Origin: Muribaculaceae bacterium
GTDB taxonomy: Bacteria; Bacteroidota; Bacteroidia; Bacteroidales; Muribaculaceae
Assembly: GCA_017940245.1 (NCBI GenBank)
Contig: JAGAYZ010000069.1
Coordinates: 1-49,342 of the forward strand
Direction of reading: 5' to 3'
DNA: 49,342 nt
In this document: positions 7,731-14,921 of the stretch, piece by piece
How the letters are laid out: each line of letters starts with the position of its first letter
Numbering within the stretch: position 1 is the first letter of the stretch
Made by a program: the position numbers and the translations under genes
The notes under the pieces: model-generated
The model's database searches: none
What the model was told of the DNA's origin: nothing
What the model saw: only the letters and a program-made list of their open reading frames with translations

Positions 7731-9026
7731 TCAATCGGGGATGGCGAGCAGCTCGAAGGGATAGGCTTGGGTGACTTTCACCGGGTAGAACTGTCCCACT
7801 TCCAGCGGACGCACCTTTTCGATGAGCACTTCGGGATCGACTTCGGGCGAGTCCCACTGCGTGCGCCCCACGTAGTAATCATCGTCTTCACGGTCGATGA
7901 TGACCCGCAGGGTCTGCCCCACTTTTTCATCTTGAATTTCTTGCGATATTTCTTCTTGCAGACTCATCAGCTGCTGCAGGCGGTCGTCTTTCACGTCTTG
8001 CGGAATGTCGTCGCTGTAATGCTGCGCGGCGTATGTTCCGGCCTCCTCGCTGTAGGCAAACGCGCCCATGCGCTCAAACCGTGCCTCGCGCACAAATTGC
8101 ATCAATTCGTCAAACTCCTGTTCGCCTTCGCCAGGAAATCCTACCATGAGTGTGGTGCGCAAGTGGATGCCCGGCACCTCACGGCGCAGGCGGGCAATAA
8201 GGTCGAGCGTTTCGCGGCGACCGATGTGGCGTCGCATATTGGTAAGCACCTTGTCGCTGATGTGCTGCAGAGCGATGTCGAGGTAGTTGCACACATTGTC
8301 GTGACGAGCCATGACCGGCAGCAACTCGTAGGGGAACTGCGTGGGATAGGCATAATGAAGGCGTATCCATTCTACCCCCGGGATTTGCGCCATGCGATCC
8401 ACCAGTTCGGGTAATCGCATCTCGCCATAAAGATCCAGGCCATAACTCGAAAGGTCTTGCGCAATCACGTTGAACTCTTTCACGCCCTTGTTCACCAGGT
8501 GCTCCACCTGGGCCAGCAGGCGCTCGATGGGCACTGAGTGATGCCGCCCGGTGATGAGCGGAATGGCACAGAAAGCGCAAAAACGGTTGCAGCCTTCCGA
8601 AATCTTGAGATAGGCATAATGGCCGGGAGTGGTCAGGATGCGCTCATCGGCCAGGTCGCTACGGTAACTCTTGCCCAGGTCGGTGAGCAACTCGCTCCAG
8701 TTGAACTTGCCGTAAAACTTATCCACTTCAGGCAGTTCTTGAATCAGGTCGGCCATGAATCGCTCGGCCAGACAGCCCATCACATAGAGCCGGCGAATGC
8801 GGCCCTCGCTCTTGGCTTGACCTAACTCCAGAATGGTATTGATTGATTCGGTCTGCGCATCGGCAATGAAACCGCAGGTGTTGACCACTACGATTTCGCC
8901 ATTCACTCGCGACGGATTGTGTTCAATCGTATAACCTGCGGCTTGCAACTGGCGCAACAAGTGCTCGCTGTCGACCAGATTCTTGCTGCAGCCCAGCGAA
9001 ATGACATTGATGTGATTACGCCTCAT
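7731..9026 (-). CDS. rimO: Ribosomal protein S12 methylthiotransferase RimO
   Basis: The 431-aa radical SAM enzyme adds a methylthio group to an Asp of ribosomal protein S12. It has an N-terminal UPF0004 domain with its cluster cysteines (SLGCSKNLVDSE, NTCGFI, VMGCLAERF). The radical SAM triad is in SEGCNRFCAFCAIP (C-x3-C-x2-C), and a C-terminal TRAM domain ends in PFELLAIPD. Order, length and motifs are those of RimO rather than MiaB. Its ATG overlaps the ftsY stop by 4 nt (ATGA), so the two are translationally coupled. Confidence 0.95.
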   Translation of the reverse strand: MRRNHINVISLGCSKNLVDSEHLLRQLQAAGYTIEHNPSRVNGEIVVVNTCGFIADAQTESINTILELGQAKSEGRIRRLYVMGCLAERFMADLIQELPEVDKFYGKFNWSELLTDLGKSYRSDLADERILTTPGHYAYLKISEGCNRFCAFCAIPLITGRHHSVPIERLLAQVEHLVNKGVKEFNVIAQDLSSYGLDLYGEMRLPELVDRMAQIPGVEWIRLHYAYPTQFPYELLPVMARHDNVCNYLDIALQHISDKVLTNMRRHIGRRETLDLIARLRREVPGIHLRTTLMVGFPGEGEQEFDELMQFVREARFERMGAFAYSEEAGTYAAQHYSDDIPQDVKDDRLQQLMSLQEEISQEIQDEKVGQTLRVIIDREDDDYYVGRTQWDSPEVDPEVLIEKVRPLEVGQFYPVKVTQAYPFELLAIPD

Positions 9027-10273
9027 TTGCCGAACAGTGAACGCACAAATTCTTCACGGCGGAACACTTGCAGGTGGTCGATGCCTTCGCCCAAACCGAT
9101 GTACTTGACAGGAATCTGGAACTGGTCGCTGATGCCAATCACCACCCCTCCCTTGGCGGTGCCGTCGAGCTTGGTGATGGCCAGCGCATTGACCTCGGTA
9201 GCAGCCACAAACTGCTTGGCTTGCTCAAATGCGTTTTGACCCGTGCTGCCATCCAGCACCAGGAGCACCTCGTTGGGGGCTTCGGGAAGCACCTTCTGCA
9301 TCACGTTCTTGATTTTGGTCAGCTCACGCATCAGTCCTACGTTATTGTGCAGACGGCCGGCGGTGTCGATGATGACCACATCGGCATTCTGAGCCTTGGC
9401 ACTGGCCACGGCATCGTAGGCCACACTGGCTGGGTCGGTGCCCATGTCGTGCTTGATGACAGGCACACCCACGCGCTGGCCCCAAATCTCCAGTTGCTCA
9501 TCGGCAGCGGCACGATAGGTGTCGGCGGCACCGAGCACCACTTTGTTGCCGGCCTGTTTGAACTGATAGGCCAGTTTGCCGATGGTCGTAGTCTTTCCCA
9601 CGCCATTCACACCCACCACCATGATTACGTACGGCTTTTTGTCTTCGGGCACATGGAAATCTTCCATGTCGGCATTGTTGTTGTCGGCCAGCAGTTGGGT
9701 GATTTCGTCACAGAGCAGGTCGTTCAACTCGCTTGTGCCCACATATTTGTCCTTTTTTACGCGTTCTTGGATGCGATCCAGGATCTTAATGGTCGTAGCC
9801 ACGCCCACATCGCTGGTGATGAACACTTCTTCCAGCTCGTCGAGCACATCATCGTCGATGGTGCTCTTGCCGGCCACCGTGTGAGCAATCTTGGCAAAGA
9901 GTCCCTGTTTGGTTTTCTCCAGTCCCTTATCGAGCGTTTCTTTCTTTTCACGAGAGAAAAAACGGCCAAAGAAGCCCTTTTTCTTTTCCGGTTCAGGCTC
10001 GGGCTCAGGCTCTGGTTGGGGCTCGGCTTCGGGTGCGGGTACTTCCGTCGGCTCTTGAGCGGGCACTTCGGCCGATTCCGACATTTGCGCGACGGGTTCA
10101 GTCACCTCGGCTGGCGACGCGGCATCGGCCTGTTCTTCCAGCTCGACTTCTGGCTGTGGCATGGAAGTTGGCTCAGCGTCCTGAACGACCGTTTTTTGAT
10201 GCTGGATCTGTTCTGCTTCTACGGCAACTTGCTGCGTGTTATCTTTCTTCTTAAAGATGTCAAATAGTCCCAT
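9023..10273 (-). CDS. ftsY: Signal recognition particle receptor FtsY
   Basis: The 416-aa SRP receptor GTPase docks ribosome-SRP complexes at the membrane. Residues about 15-95 are an acidic Glu/Pro/Ala-rich A domain ending in the repetitive EPEPEPEPEKKKGFFGRF. The NG domain follows, with GVNGVGKTTTIGKLA (P-loop), DTYRAAA, DTAGRLHNN and ITKLDGTAKGG. It heads a two-gene transcript with rimO and is separated from the upstream DUF4295 gene by a terminator. Confidence 0.95.
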   Translation of the reverse strand: MGLFDIFKKKDNTQQVAVEAEQIQHQKTVVQDAEPTSMPQPEVELEEQADAASPAEVTEPVAQMSESAEVPAQEPTEVPAPEAEPQPEPEPEPEPEKKKGFFGRFFSREKKETLDKGLEKTKQGLFAKIAHTVAGKSTIDDDVLDELEEVFITSDVGVATTIKILDRIQERVKKDKYVGTSELNDLLCDEITQLLADNNNADMEDFHVPEDKKPYVIMVVGVNGVGKTTTIGKLAYQFKQAGNKVVLGAADTYRAAADEQLEIWGQRVGVPVIKHDMGTDPASVAYDAVASAKAQNADVVIIDTAGRLHNNVGLMRELTKIKNVMQKVLPEAPNEVLLVLDGSTGQNAFEQAKQFVAATEVNALAITKLDGTAKGGVVIGISDQFQIPVKYIGLGEGIDHLQVFRREEFVRSLFGK

Positions 10274-10298
10274 ATCAATTCAATTTCATTTCAAACTA

Positions 10299-10306
10299 CA
10301 AAGTTA
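10299..10306 (-). promoter_or_regulatory. Probable ftsY -7 element
   Basis: Minus-strand TAACTTTG fits TAnnTTTG, 26 nt before the ftsY ATG. No good TTTG is found at the expected -33 distance, so this is a half-match. Confidence 0.45.
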
Positions 10307-10354
10307 CGAAGAATATCTGATACCTTCAGCATTTTCTTTCAAAATCACCCAAAA

Positions 10355-10394
10355 ATAAAAAGTCCTACGGCCACATTGGCGCAGGACTTTATAT
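10355..10394 (-). terminator. Terminator of the rpmB-rpmG-DUF4295 operon
   Basis: Minus-strand AAAGTCCT (10383-10390 complement) pairs with AGGACTTT (10359-10366 complement), with an inner GCC/GGC pairing, followed by a T-rich run. It separates the ribosomal cluster from ftsY. Confidence 0.75.
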
Positions 10395-10431
10395 CATGAC
10401 GGGCTCACATGAGCCTTATTTACAAGAAAAA

Positions 10432-10584
10432 TTATTTCTTCAGGTACTCTTGAACTTTGTCGTTCTCAACCATGCGCTCCTCAAACACATAGGCACCAGT
10501 CTTGGCCGAACGGACCATCTTGATTACCTTGCTGAAATTGCGACCTTCACCAGTCTGGAGCGTTGCAACTACTTTCTTTGCCAT
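10432..10584 (-). CDS. DUF4295 family small basic protein
   Basis: A 50-residue protein beginning MAKKVVATLQTGEGRNFSKV and ending VQEYLKK. It matches the small DUF4295 family found beside rpmB and rpmG in Bacteroidota. It starts 12 nt after the rpmG stop and ends the operon. It is Lys-rich and probably ribosome- or RNA-associated, but its function is not established. Confidence 0.85.
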   Translation of the reverse strand: MAKKVVATLQTGEGRNFSKVIKMVRSAKTGAYVFEERMVENDKVQEYLKK

Positions 10585-10596
10585 ATCTTAAACGTA

Positions 10597-10785
10597 TTAT
10601 TTAATTTCTTTGTGAACAGTTACTTTCTTCAAGTACGGGTTGTACTTCTTGAGCTCCAGACGCTCGGTTGTGTTCTTGCGGTTCTTGGTGGTAATGTAGC
10701 GAGACATTCCGGGAACACCACTTGCCTTCTGCTCAGTGCATTCGAGGATAACCTGAACGCGATCTCCTTTAGCTTTCTTTGCCAT
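10597..10785 (-). CDS. rpmG: 50S ribosomal protein L33
   Basis: A 62-aa L33: [20 protein letters not shown], the [10 protein letters not shown] core and the YNPYLKK C-terminal block. The zinc-binding CxxC pairs of some L33 forms are absent; only one Cys remains in VILECTE, so this is a zinc-independent type. Second gene of rpmB-rpmG-DUF4295. Confidence 0.95.
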   Translation of the reverse strand: MAKKAKGDRVQVILECTEQKASGVPGMSRYITTKNRKNTTERLELKKYNPYLKKVTVHKEIK

Positions 10786-10797
10786 AGTCGTTTCGTT

Positions 10798-11049
10798 TTA
10801 GAGTGCTTTAATTTCAGTTAAATGTCCCTCTTCGGCGGCTTTCTTGAGCGCTGCGTCAAGACCGATGCGGTTGATGATGCGCAAACCCGATGCCGAAACT
10901 GTCAAGCGAATCCACGTGTCCTCTTCGGGCCAGTAGAACTTGCGGTTGAACACGTTCACATTAAATTTACGTTTTGTTCTTCTCTTTGAGTGCGACACAT
11001 TGTTACCAGTGATCGCCTTCTTTCCTGTGATTTGACAAACCTTAGACAT
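10798..11049 (-). CDS. rpmB: 50S ribosomal protein L28
   Basis: An 83-aa L28: [29 protein letters not shown] followed by the [26 protein letters not shown] core. First gene of the small ribosomal operon. Its transcript starts about 310 nt upstream and has an unusually long structured leader. Confidence 0.95.
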   Translation of the reverse strand: MSKVCQITGKKAITGNNVSHSKRRTKRKFNVNVFNRKFYWPEEDTWIRLTVSASGLRIINRIGLDAALKKAAEEGHLTEIKAL

Positions 11050-11369
11050 AACTTCGTTTTTATCTTTTGGTTGTTAATAATCGTTTTTTAACTCTCTCAT
11101 TTCAAGTCAGTGCCTCGTGCCTCGCAGTAGCACAATATTCAGCGCAACTTTTACCACTCCGTCTACGCACCGTGAGAAGCCGGTGTTGAGTACACGTAAG
11201 AGGCAAGTTGCATTTATTTCCTGCCGAAATCTCGTCTCGGCAACCGGATATCGTCCTACGCTTTATGCCTGGCAATTAGCATCATAACCAGAACATCGAA
11301 GTTTCAACGATCTTGTCTCAGAACAGGACTAACAGGAGCTTTCGCTGCATGCTGCCTTGAAATCGGCTG
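11050..11369 (-). ncRNA. Long structured leader (or separate small RNA) upstream of rpmB
   Basis: From the promoter at 11370-11401 a 313-nt leader precedes rpmB with no open frame of note. On the minus strand it contains a TGCCGA/TCGGCA hairpin and a CACCG/CGGTG hairpin. A GCAACTT/AAGTTGC long-range stem (11205-11211 with 11144-11150) encloses the latter. A GAGGCAC direct repeat lies near the 3' end. No tmRNA, RNase P or riboswitch signature is recognised, and no internal terminator separates it from rpmB. A cis-acting ribosomal-protein leader is the simplest reading. Confidence 0.45.
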
Positions 11370-11401
11370 CAAAATTACAACTTTTTTTCCACCCCACCAA
11401 A
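11370..11401 (-). promoter_or_regulatory. rpmB operon promoter
   Basis: Minus-strand TTTG at 11398-11401, 20-nt spacer, TAATTTTG at 11370-11377: full consensus match, 320 bp before rpmB. Confidence 0.8.
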
Positions 11402-11403
11402 CT

Positions 11404-11460
11404 TTTACCCCACATTTCCTCTCCTTTTCATTGAGATTCGGAGAAAAAATGTGGGGTAAA
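11404..11460 (-). terminator. Terminator of the envelope phosphatase operon
   Basis: Perfect 14-bp arms TTTACCCCACATTT/AAATGTGGGGTAAA, with further inner pairing, 24 nt beyond the PAP2 stop. It abuts the -33 element of the rpmB promoter, insulating the two transcription units. Confidence 0.75.
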
Positions 11461-11483
11461 GCGATAAAAGCACCTGCTGTGTT

Positions 11484-12371
11484 CTACTTTGCCATGACAC
11501 GGCGCTGAGAAGCATCGATGTAGAGTCCTTTATCGGGAGCCTTGTCCAAACGGCGGCCCTGCAAGTCGTAGGTGCCTTTGTTGCCGCTGGGGACAGATGT
11601 AGTGGTGACGCGCTTCACACCCGAAACTTGCTGACCGGTCTTCTCGGCAAACTCGGCCTGAGCTTTGGCCATCTGCTCACGGAATGCGGCACTGGTGTGC
11701 AGGCTGGCATAGCCGATACTGGCAGCCACACGTGTGGCATCAATGTCGCTCTGCCAGTGGGCTCCCACAATCACACGGCTCTCTCCATACATCCAGCCAC
11801 GGGCATAAATCGTGTCGGCTTTAGCAGGATTGATTTCGGCCAGTAGCAGCGCTGTGGTCCAACCACGCATGGTGTGACCAGAGGGGTAACTACCCTCTTT
11901 ACCCAGTTCCACTTCATCCTCTTCATTATCATAGGTGAGAATATGCTCGTGGAAACGTACATAGGGACGCATGCGCTTGTAAAACGCCTTTGGTTCAACA
12001 CGCATTTGATCAGTAGTCACAAGACTGGTTTCAAGAAGTTTCCAGATTTCGGGTGTATTTTCCCTAGAAATCGTTAGGCCAAAAGGCACATTGAACTCGG
12101 CAAACAGAGCCTCGTAACTCCACACAGCATCGCGGCGCGCTATGGCTGCGCGCTCGGGATCGAGGCGTTGCTGTTTGCCCCACATATAGCGCATAATGTC
12201 GTGCACAAAATGCTCGCCTATAGTGTCGGGCGGTGGTGGCAGGCATTTAATCAAATTAGGCAACTCATGAGTCGTAAAATAAGGCTGAACTGCGTTCTGC
12301 GCGTTCATCGACAGGGCTGCCCAAGCCAGGGCCACTACAGGTAGTATCAACAGTTTTATTCTTCTCATCAT
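11484..12371 (-). CDS. Periplasmic PAP2/class A acid phosphatase with C-terminal sorting-like tail
   Basis: The 295-aa protein has a signal peptide (cleavage near SMNAQ) and the three PAP2 motifs: K128-x6-RP, PSGH (163-166) and S198-R199-x5-H205-x3-D209. It has no obvious membrane helices besides the signal, so it resembles soluble class A nonspecific acid phosphatases. It would hydrolyse phosphomonoesters or pyrophosphates in the periplasm. The last 30 residues (GTYDLQGRRLDK...GLYIDASQRRV) look like the C-terminal domain common on exported Bacteroidota proteins, related to type A T9SS sorting domains. It is the last gene of the five-gene operon and starts 5 nt after the dipeptidase stop. Two adjacent ATGs (12371 and 12368) are possible starts. 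Confidence 0.85.
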   Translation of the reverse strand: MMRRIKLLILPVVALAWAALSMNAQNAVQPYFTTHELPNLIKCLPPPPDTIGEHFVHDIMRYMWGKQQRLDPERAAIARRDAVWSYEALFAEFNVPFGLTISRENTPEIWKLLETSLVTTDQMRVEPKAFYKRMRPYVRFHEHILTYDNEEDEVELGKEGSYPSGHTMRGWTTALLLAEINPAKADTIYARGWMYGESRVIVGAHWQSDIDATRVAASIGYASLHTSAAFREQMAKAQAEFAEKTGQQVSGVKRVTTTSVPSGNKGTYDLQGRRLDKAPDKGLYIDASQRRVMAK

Positions 12372-12376
12372 AATTA

Positions 12377-13147
12377 TTATTTGTTACAACATGATTTGAT
12401 TTGCTTGACGGGGAACGTGAAATAGGTATTAGGGTATGGCTCGTTTTTGAGCGTGAAATGCCACCACTCCTCGGCAAGCGGTTTGAAGCCGTGGCGCATC
12501 ATAGCCTGTCGCAGTATCATGCGATTGTGGAACTGCTCGGCTGTGATGCTGGCGTTTCCTTTATAGATCTTCTTATCGGCATCACCGCCATAACCAGGAT
12601 GGCTCTCGACACCGAACCAGTCGAACGTGCCGCCCATATCCACCTCTTTCTCGGTGCGCATATCGAACAGCGTCAGGTCGACTGTTGATCCACGGGTGTG
12701 CCCGCTGCGGTAGGCGATATAGTCGGGAAAGAGGTCACGCTTGTCAAAAGTGGGATAAAAATAGCGTTTCATCAAAGTGTCGCCAATTTCTTTTGACCAG
12801 CGCACAAAATGGTCCACACCGCACTGGGGACGATAAGCATCGTATATTTTCAAGCGATAACCTTGCCGCTTGAGGTCGTCGCTCACGGCCCGCAAGCTGT
12901 CGGCAGCCTGACGGGTTAACAATGCAACCGGCTCCTGATAGCCATCGATGCGGCTTCCCACAAAATTGTATGTGCTGAAATAGCGAATCTCCAGAATGGC
13001 ATCGGGCACAACGTCGGTGAGGGTGACAAAGCCGCTCGCATCTTCCTCGGGCGCCGAGGCACAGTGATGACCGCATTGAGCCGCAGCTTCAAGCGACATG
13101 CAGAGCAGCCCAAGCACCATTACCTTTAGTGCTGAAATAGTTTTCAT
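12377..13147 (-). CDS. D-alanyl-D-alanine dipeptidase, VanX/M15D family, exported
   Basis: The 256-aa protein has a signal peptide to about residue 24. The zinc motif is SGH150-TRGSTV-D157 (S-x-H-x6-D), with E227-W-W-H230 supplying the general base and third ligand. KIYDAYRP is the family's Arg-containing active-site strand. Members cleave D-Ala-D-Ala; in non-resistance settings they take part in peptidoglycan turnover. Export to the periplasm argues for murein-peptide salvage rather than cytoplasmic vancomycin resistance, and no vanHA partners are present. The start at 13147 is used because it begins the signal peptide and lies 10 nt after the preceding gene. Confidence 0.85.
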   Translation of the reverse strand: MKTISALKVMVLGLLCMSLEAAAQCGHHCASAPEEDASGFVTLTDVVPDAILEIRYFSTYNFVGSRIDGYQEPVALLTRQAADSLRAVSDDLKRQGYRLKIYDAYRPQCGVDHFVRWSKEIGDTLMKRYFYPTFDKRDLFPDYIAYRSGHTRGSTVDLTLFDMRTEKEVDMGGTFDWFGVESHPGYGGDADKKIYKGNASITAEQFHNRMILRQAMMRHGFKPLAEEWWHFTLKNEPYPNTYFTFPVKQIKSCCNK

Positions 13148-13157
13148 AGAGGTTTCA

Positions 13158-14171
13158 CTATTTTTTGGCCACATAATTCATATGAACTCGTTCCCACGAC
13201 AGGGTGCCGTCCTTTTTCACATGCACGCGCAGCAGGTAGTCGCCGGGGTTGGGGCTGTTGCGCTCGCTCATGGAATCAAGGCAGATGTAGGTCACACCGT
13301 TGTAAACTCTCTCATCCCATTTGTGAACATGACCGCAAAAGACGACGTCGGCATTCCACTTCTCGAACTGATTAAGCAGGAAGAATGTTTCTTCGCGCGC
13401 AAAGGTAGAAGAGAACTCAACGGCCTGAGGACGGAAAATGTTGGTATGCCCAAAAGCAAACGTGTGACGATATTTATGGTCACCATCGAGCACACCTTCA
13501 TTAATAAGGTCAACTTGAGTTTTTCCTAACGTACCACTTGCGGTGTCCAGGAAAATAAAGTGGTCATAATAAGGATTGCCAGTCTCATCATGCCCCACCA
13601 CCACGTCAAATTCATAAAACGAAGAGTGGAATATATTGCTCCACAATGCCCAGCCGTTGTGAGTAAGGTCGTGATTTCCCACTACTGGGTAGAATGGGTA
13701 CTTGATTTCGTTATAGCTGAAACCCACTTTATCATCTGGATTATTCTTATAATAGAAACGTCCAAATTCGTTGATTTCAAAATATTTATCCACGAATCGT
13801 TCTTTTGCGGCTTTAAGCAAAGAGTCCAAAACAATGTAATATTGTGCCTTGGTATCGGCAATGTCGCCCAGATGCACATAAAGCAGGTCATCGTTATCTA
13901 GACCATTTTTCAACATCTCGTCCAGTCGACCGGGGTCAGTCGTCAAATGACTGTCAGCCCCAATTAAAAAACTGTAATCGCCATCGGTCTGTGCGAGCTC
14001 CGGCAAGATCTGATAATCATACAAATACTGTTTGTAGTATAGATTAGACATCTTAACGCGATCTTCAACTGCAGTGCCGGCCATGAGCACTCCGGCCGGA
14101 CTCACCTTGTCACACGAGGTGAATAACGCACAAGCCGCCAATGCGGCAATCATGATATATTTTGCTTTCAT
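13158..14171 (-). CDS. Lipoprotein calcineurin-like metallophosphoesterase
   Basis: The 337-aa protein has a lipoprotein signal (ALFTSC, Cys20). Metal-binding blocks come in the family order: GADSH, HLGDIAD, VGNHD, GHTNIF and CGHVHKWDE. That is the dinuclear-metal phosphoesterase core (D-x-H, GD, GNHD, GH, GHxH), although the first block reads DSH. Probably anchored in the outer or inner membrane facing the periplasm; substrate unknown. Candidates are nucleotides, phospholipid head groups or lipid-linked pyrophosphates. Middle gene of the envelope operon, 5 nt after the barrel gene and 10 nt before the dipeptidase. Start at 14171 avoids overlap with the upstream gene. Confidence 0.85.
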   Translation of the reverse strand: MKAKYIMIAALAACALFTSCDKVSPAGVLMAGTAVEDRVKMSNLYYKQYLYDYQILPELAQTDGDYSFLIGADSHLTTDPGRLDEMLKNGLDNDDLLYVHLGDIADTKAQYYIVLDSLLKAAKERFVDKYFEINEFGRFYYKNNPDDKVGFSYNEIKYPFYPVVGNHDLTHNGWALWSNIFHSSFYEFDVVVGHDETGNPYYDHFIFLDTASGTLGKTQVDLINEGVLDGDHKYRHTFAFGHTNIFRPQAVEFSSTFAREETFFLLNQFEKWNADVVFCGHVHKWDERVYNGVTYICLDSMSERNSPNPGDYLLRVHVKKDGTLSWERVHMNYVAKK

Positions 14172-14176
14172 AGTTC

Positions 14177-14899
14177 TTACCATTTATATTTAAGTCCCAA
14201 TTTCATTGAAGTCTCATATTTACTGGCCAACTGGCTAATACTGCCAGCAGGACGAATATTGAGCTCGCCAAACAGGCGCATTTGCCGATTGATATTAGCA
14301 TACCAGCGCACGCCCCAATTGATGTTCCAGTTCTCGTAATAGAAGTCATCATAATTCCTTGCATAAAGACCTATGTTCCATGGATTTGTGCGATGACGGA
14401 TATTGACTCCCATTCCGAAAGTTAGTGTCAGAGGCTCGGTGTGACCATAGCCCATACCCCGGGCAGAACTGTGGAAATGAATCAGAGATTCACCAATGCG
14501 CATGTCGAAATAGGCCGATTCCCAAGTTGCCGACAGATTAAAAATAGTTTCTGTAAAGCCCCAACGGCTATACCGGTTCAGCATTAACTTTCCATCAAAA
14601 TAAAGATGACCAAATTTTACAGGCAGGCAATAACCTCCTGTTGCATCAACAGAATACAGTTGCTTGCCAAATTGCATTTGAGCATCACCGCCCACATACC
14701 ATCTATTGGCCAAATGACGGCGATAAGACGCCTCGAAGCCTCCAAACGTGCCTGCGACAACGTTGTCTCCAAACATCACATAGCCCGACACCTCGTTGCG
14801 ATGTTCGCCATCAAACTGGTGAACCCCCCGGTAGGATTGGGCTTGTGTTGAGCTCATAGCCGTCACAAGCATTACAAATAACAAAATAGTTTTTTTCAT
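14177..14899 (-). CDS. Outer-membrane beta-barrel-like protein of unknown function
   Basis: The 240-aa protein has a clean signal peptide (cut after STQAQ). Alternating aromatic/hydrophobic strands follow, with Trp/Tyr girdles, for example WYVGGDAQMQFG, LYFDGKLMLNRYSRWGF and WNINWGVRWYANINRQMRLFGEL. It ends in LGLKYKW, a terminal aromatic residue as required for BAM-dependent outer-membrane insertion. Small barrels of about 8-10 strands fit. No enzyme motif is seen. It starts 22 nt after the PAP2-barrel gene and probably assists or complements it. Confidence 0.6.
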   Translation of the reverse strand: MKKTILLFVMLVTAMSSTQAQSYRGVHQFDGEHRNEVSGYVMFGDNVVAGTFGGFEASYRRHLANRWYVGGDAQMQFGKQLYSVDATGGYCLPVKFGHLYFDGKLMLNRYSRWGFTETIFNLSATWESAYFDMRIGESLIHFHSSARGMGYGHTEPLTLTFGMGVNIRHRTNPWNIGLYARNYDDFYYENWNINWGVRWYANINRQMRLFGELNIRPAGSISQLASKYETSMKLGLKYKW

Positions 14900-14921
14900 A
14901 TATTAAAATATTTATGACTTA

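Noticed and set aside
11050-11369. tmRNA, RNase P RNA or 6S RNA in front of rpmB
   Set aside because: No tRNA-like end or tag-peptide frame, no RNase P core motifs and no clear 6S closing stem were found.
12377-13147. VanX-like gene as a vancomycin resistance determinant
   Set aside because: The protein is exported and no vanH, ligase or two-component genes are present, so a murein-turnover role is more likely.
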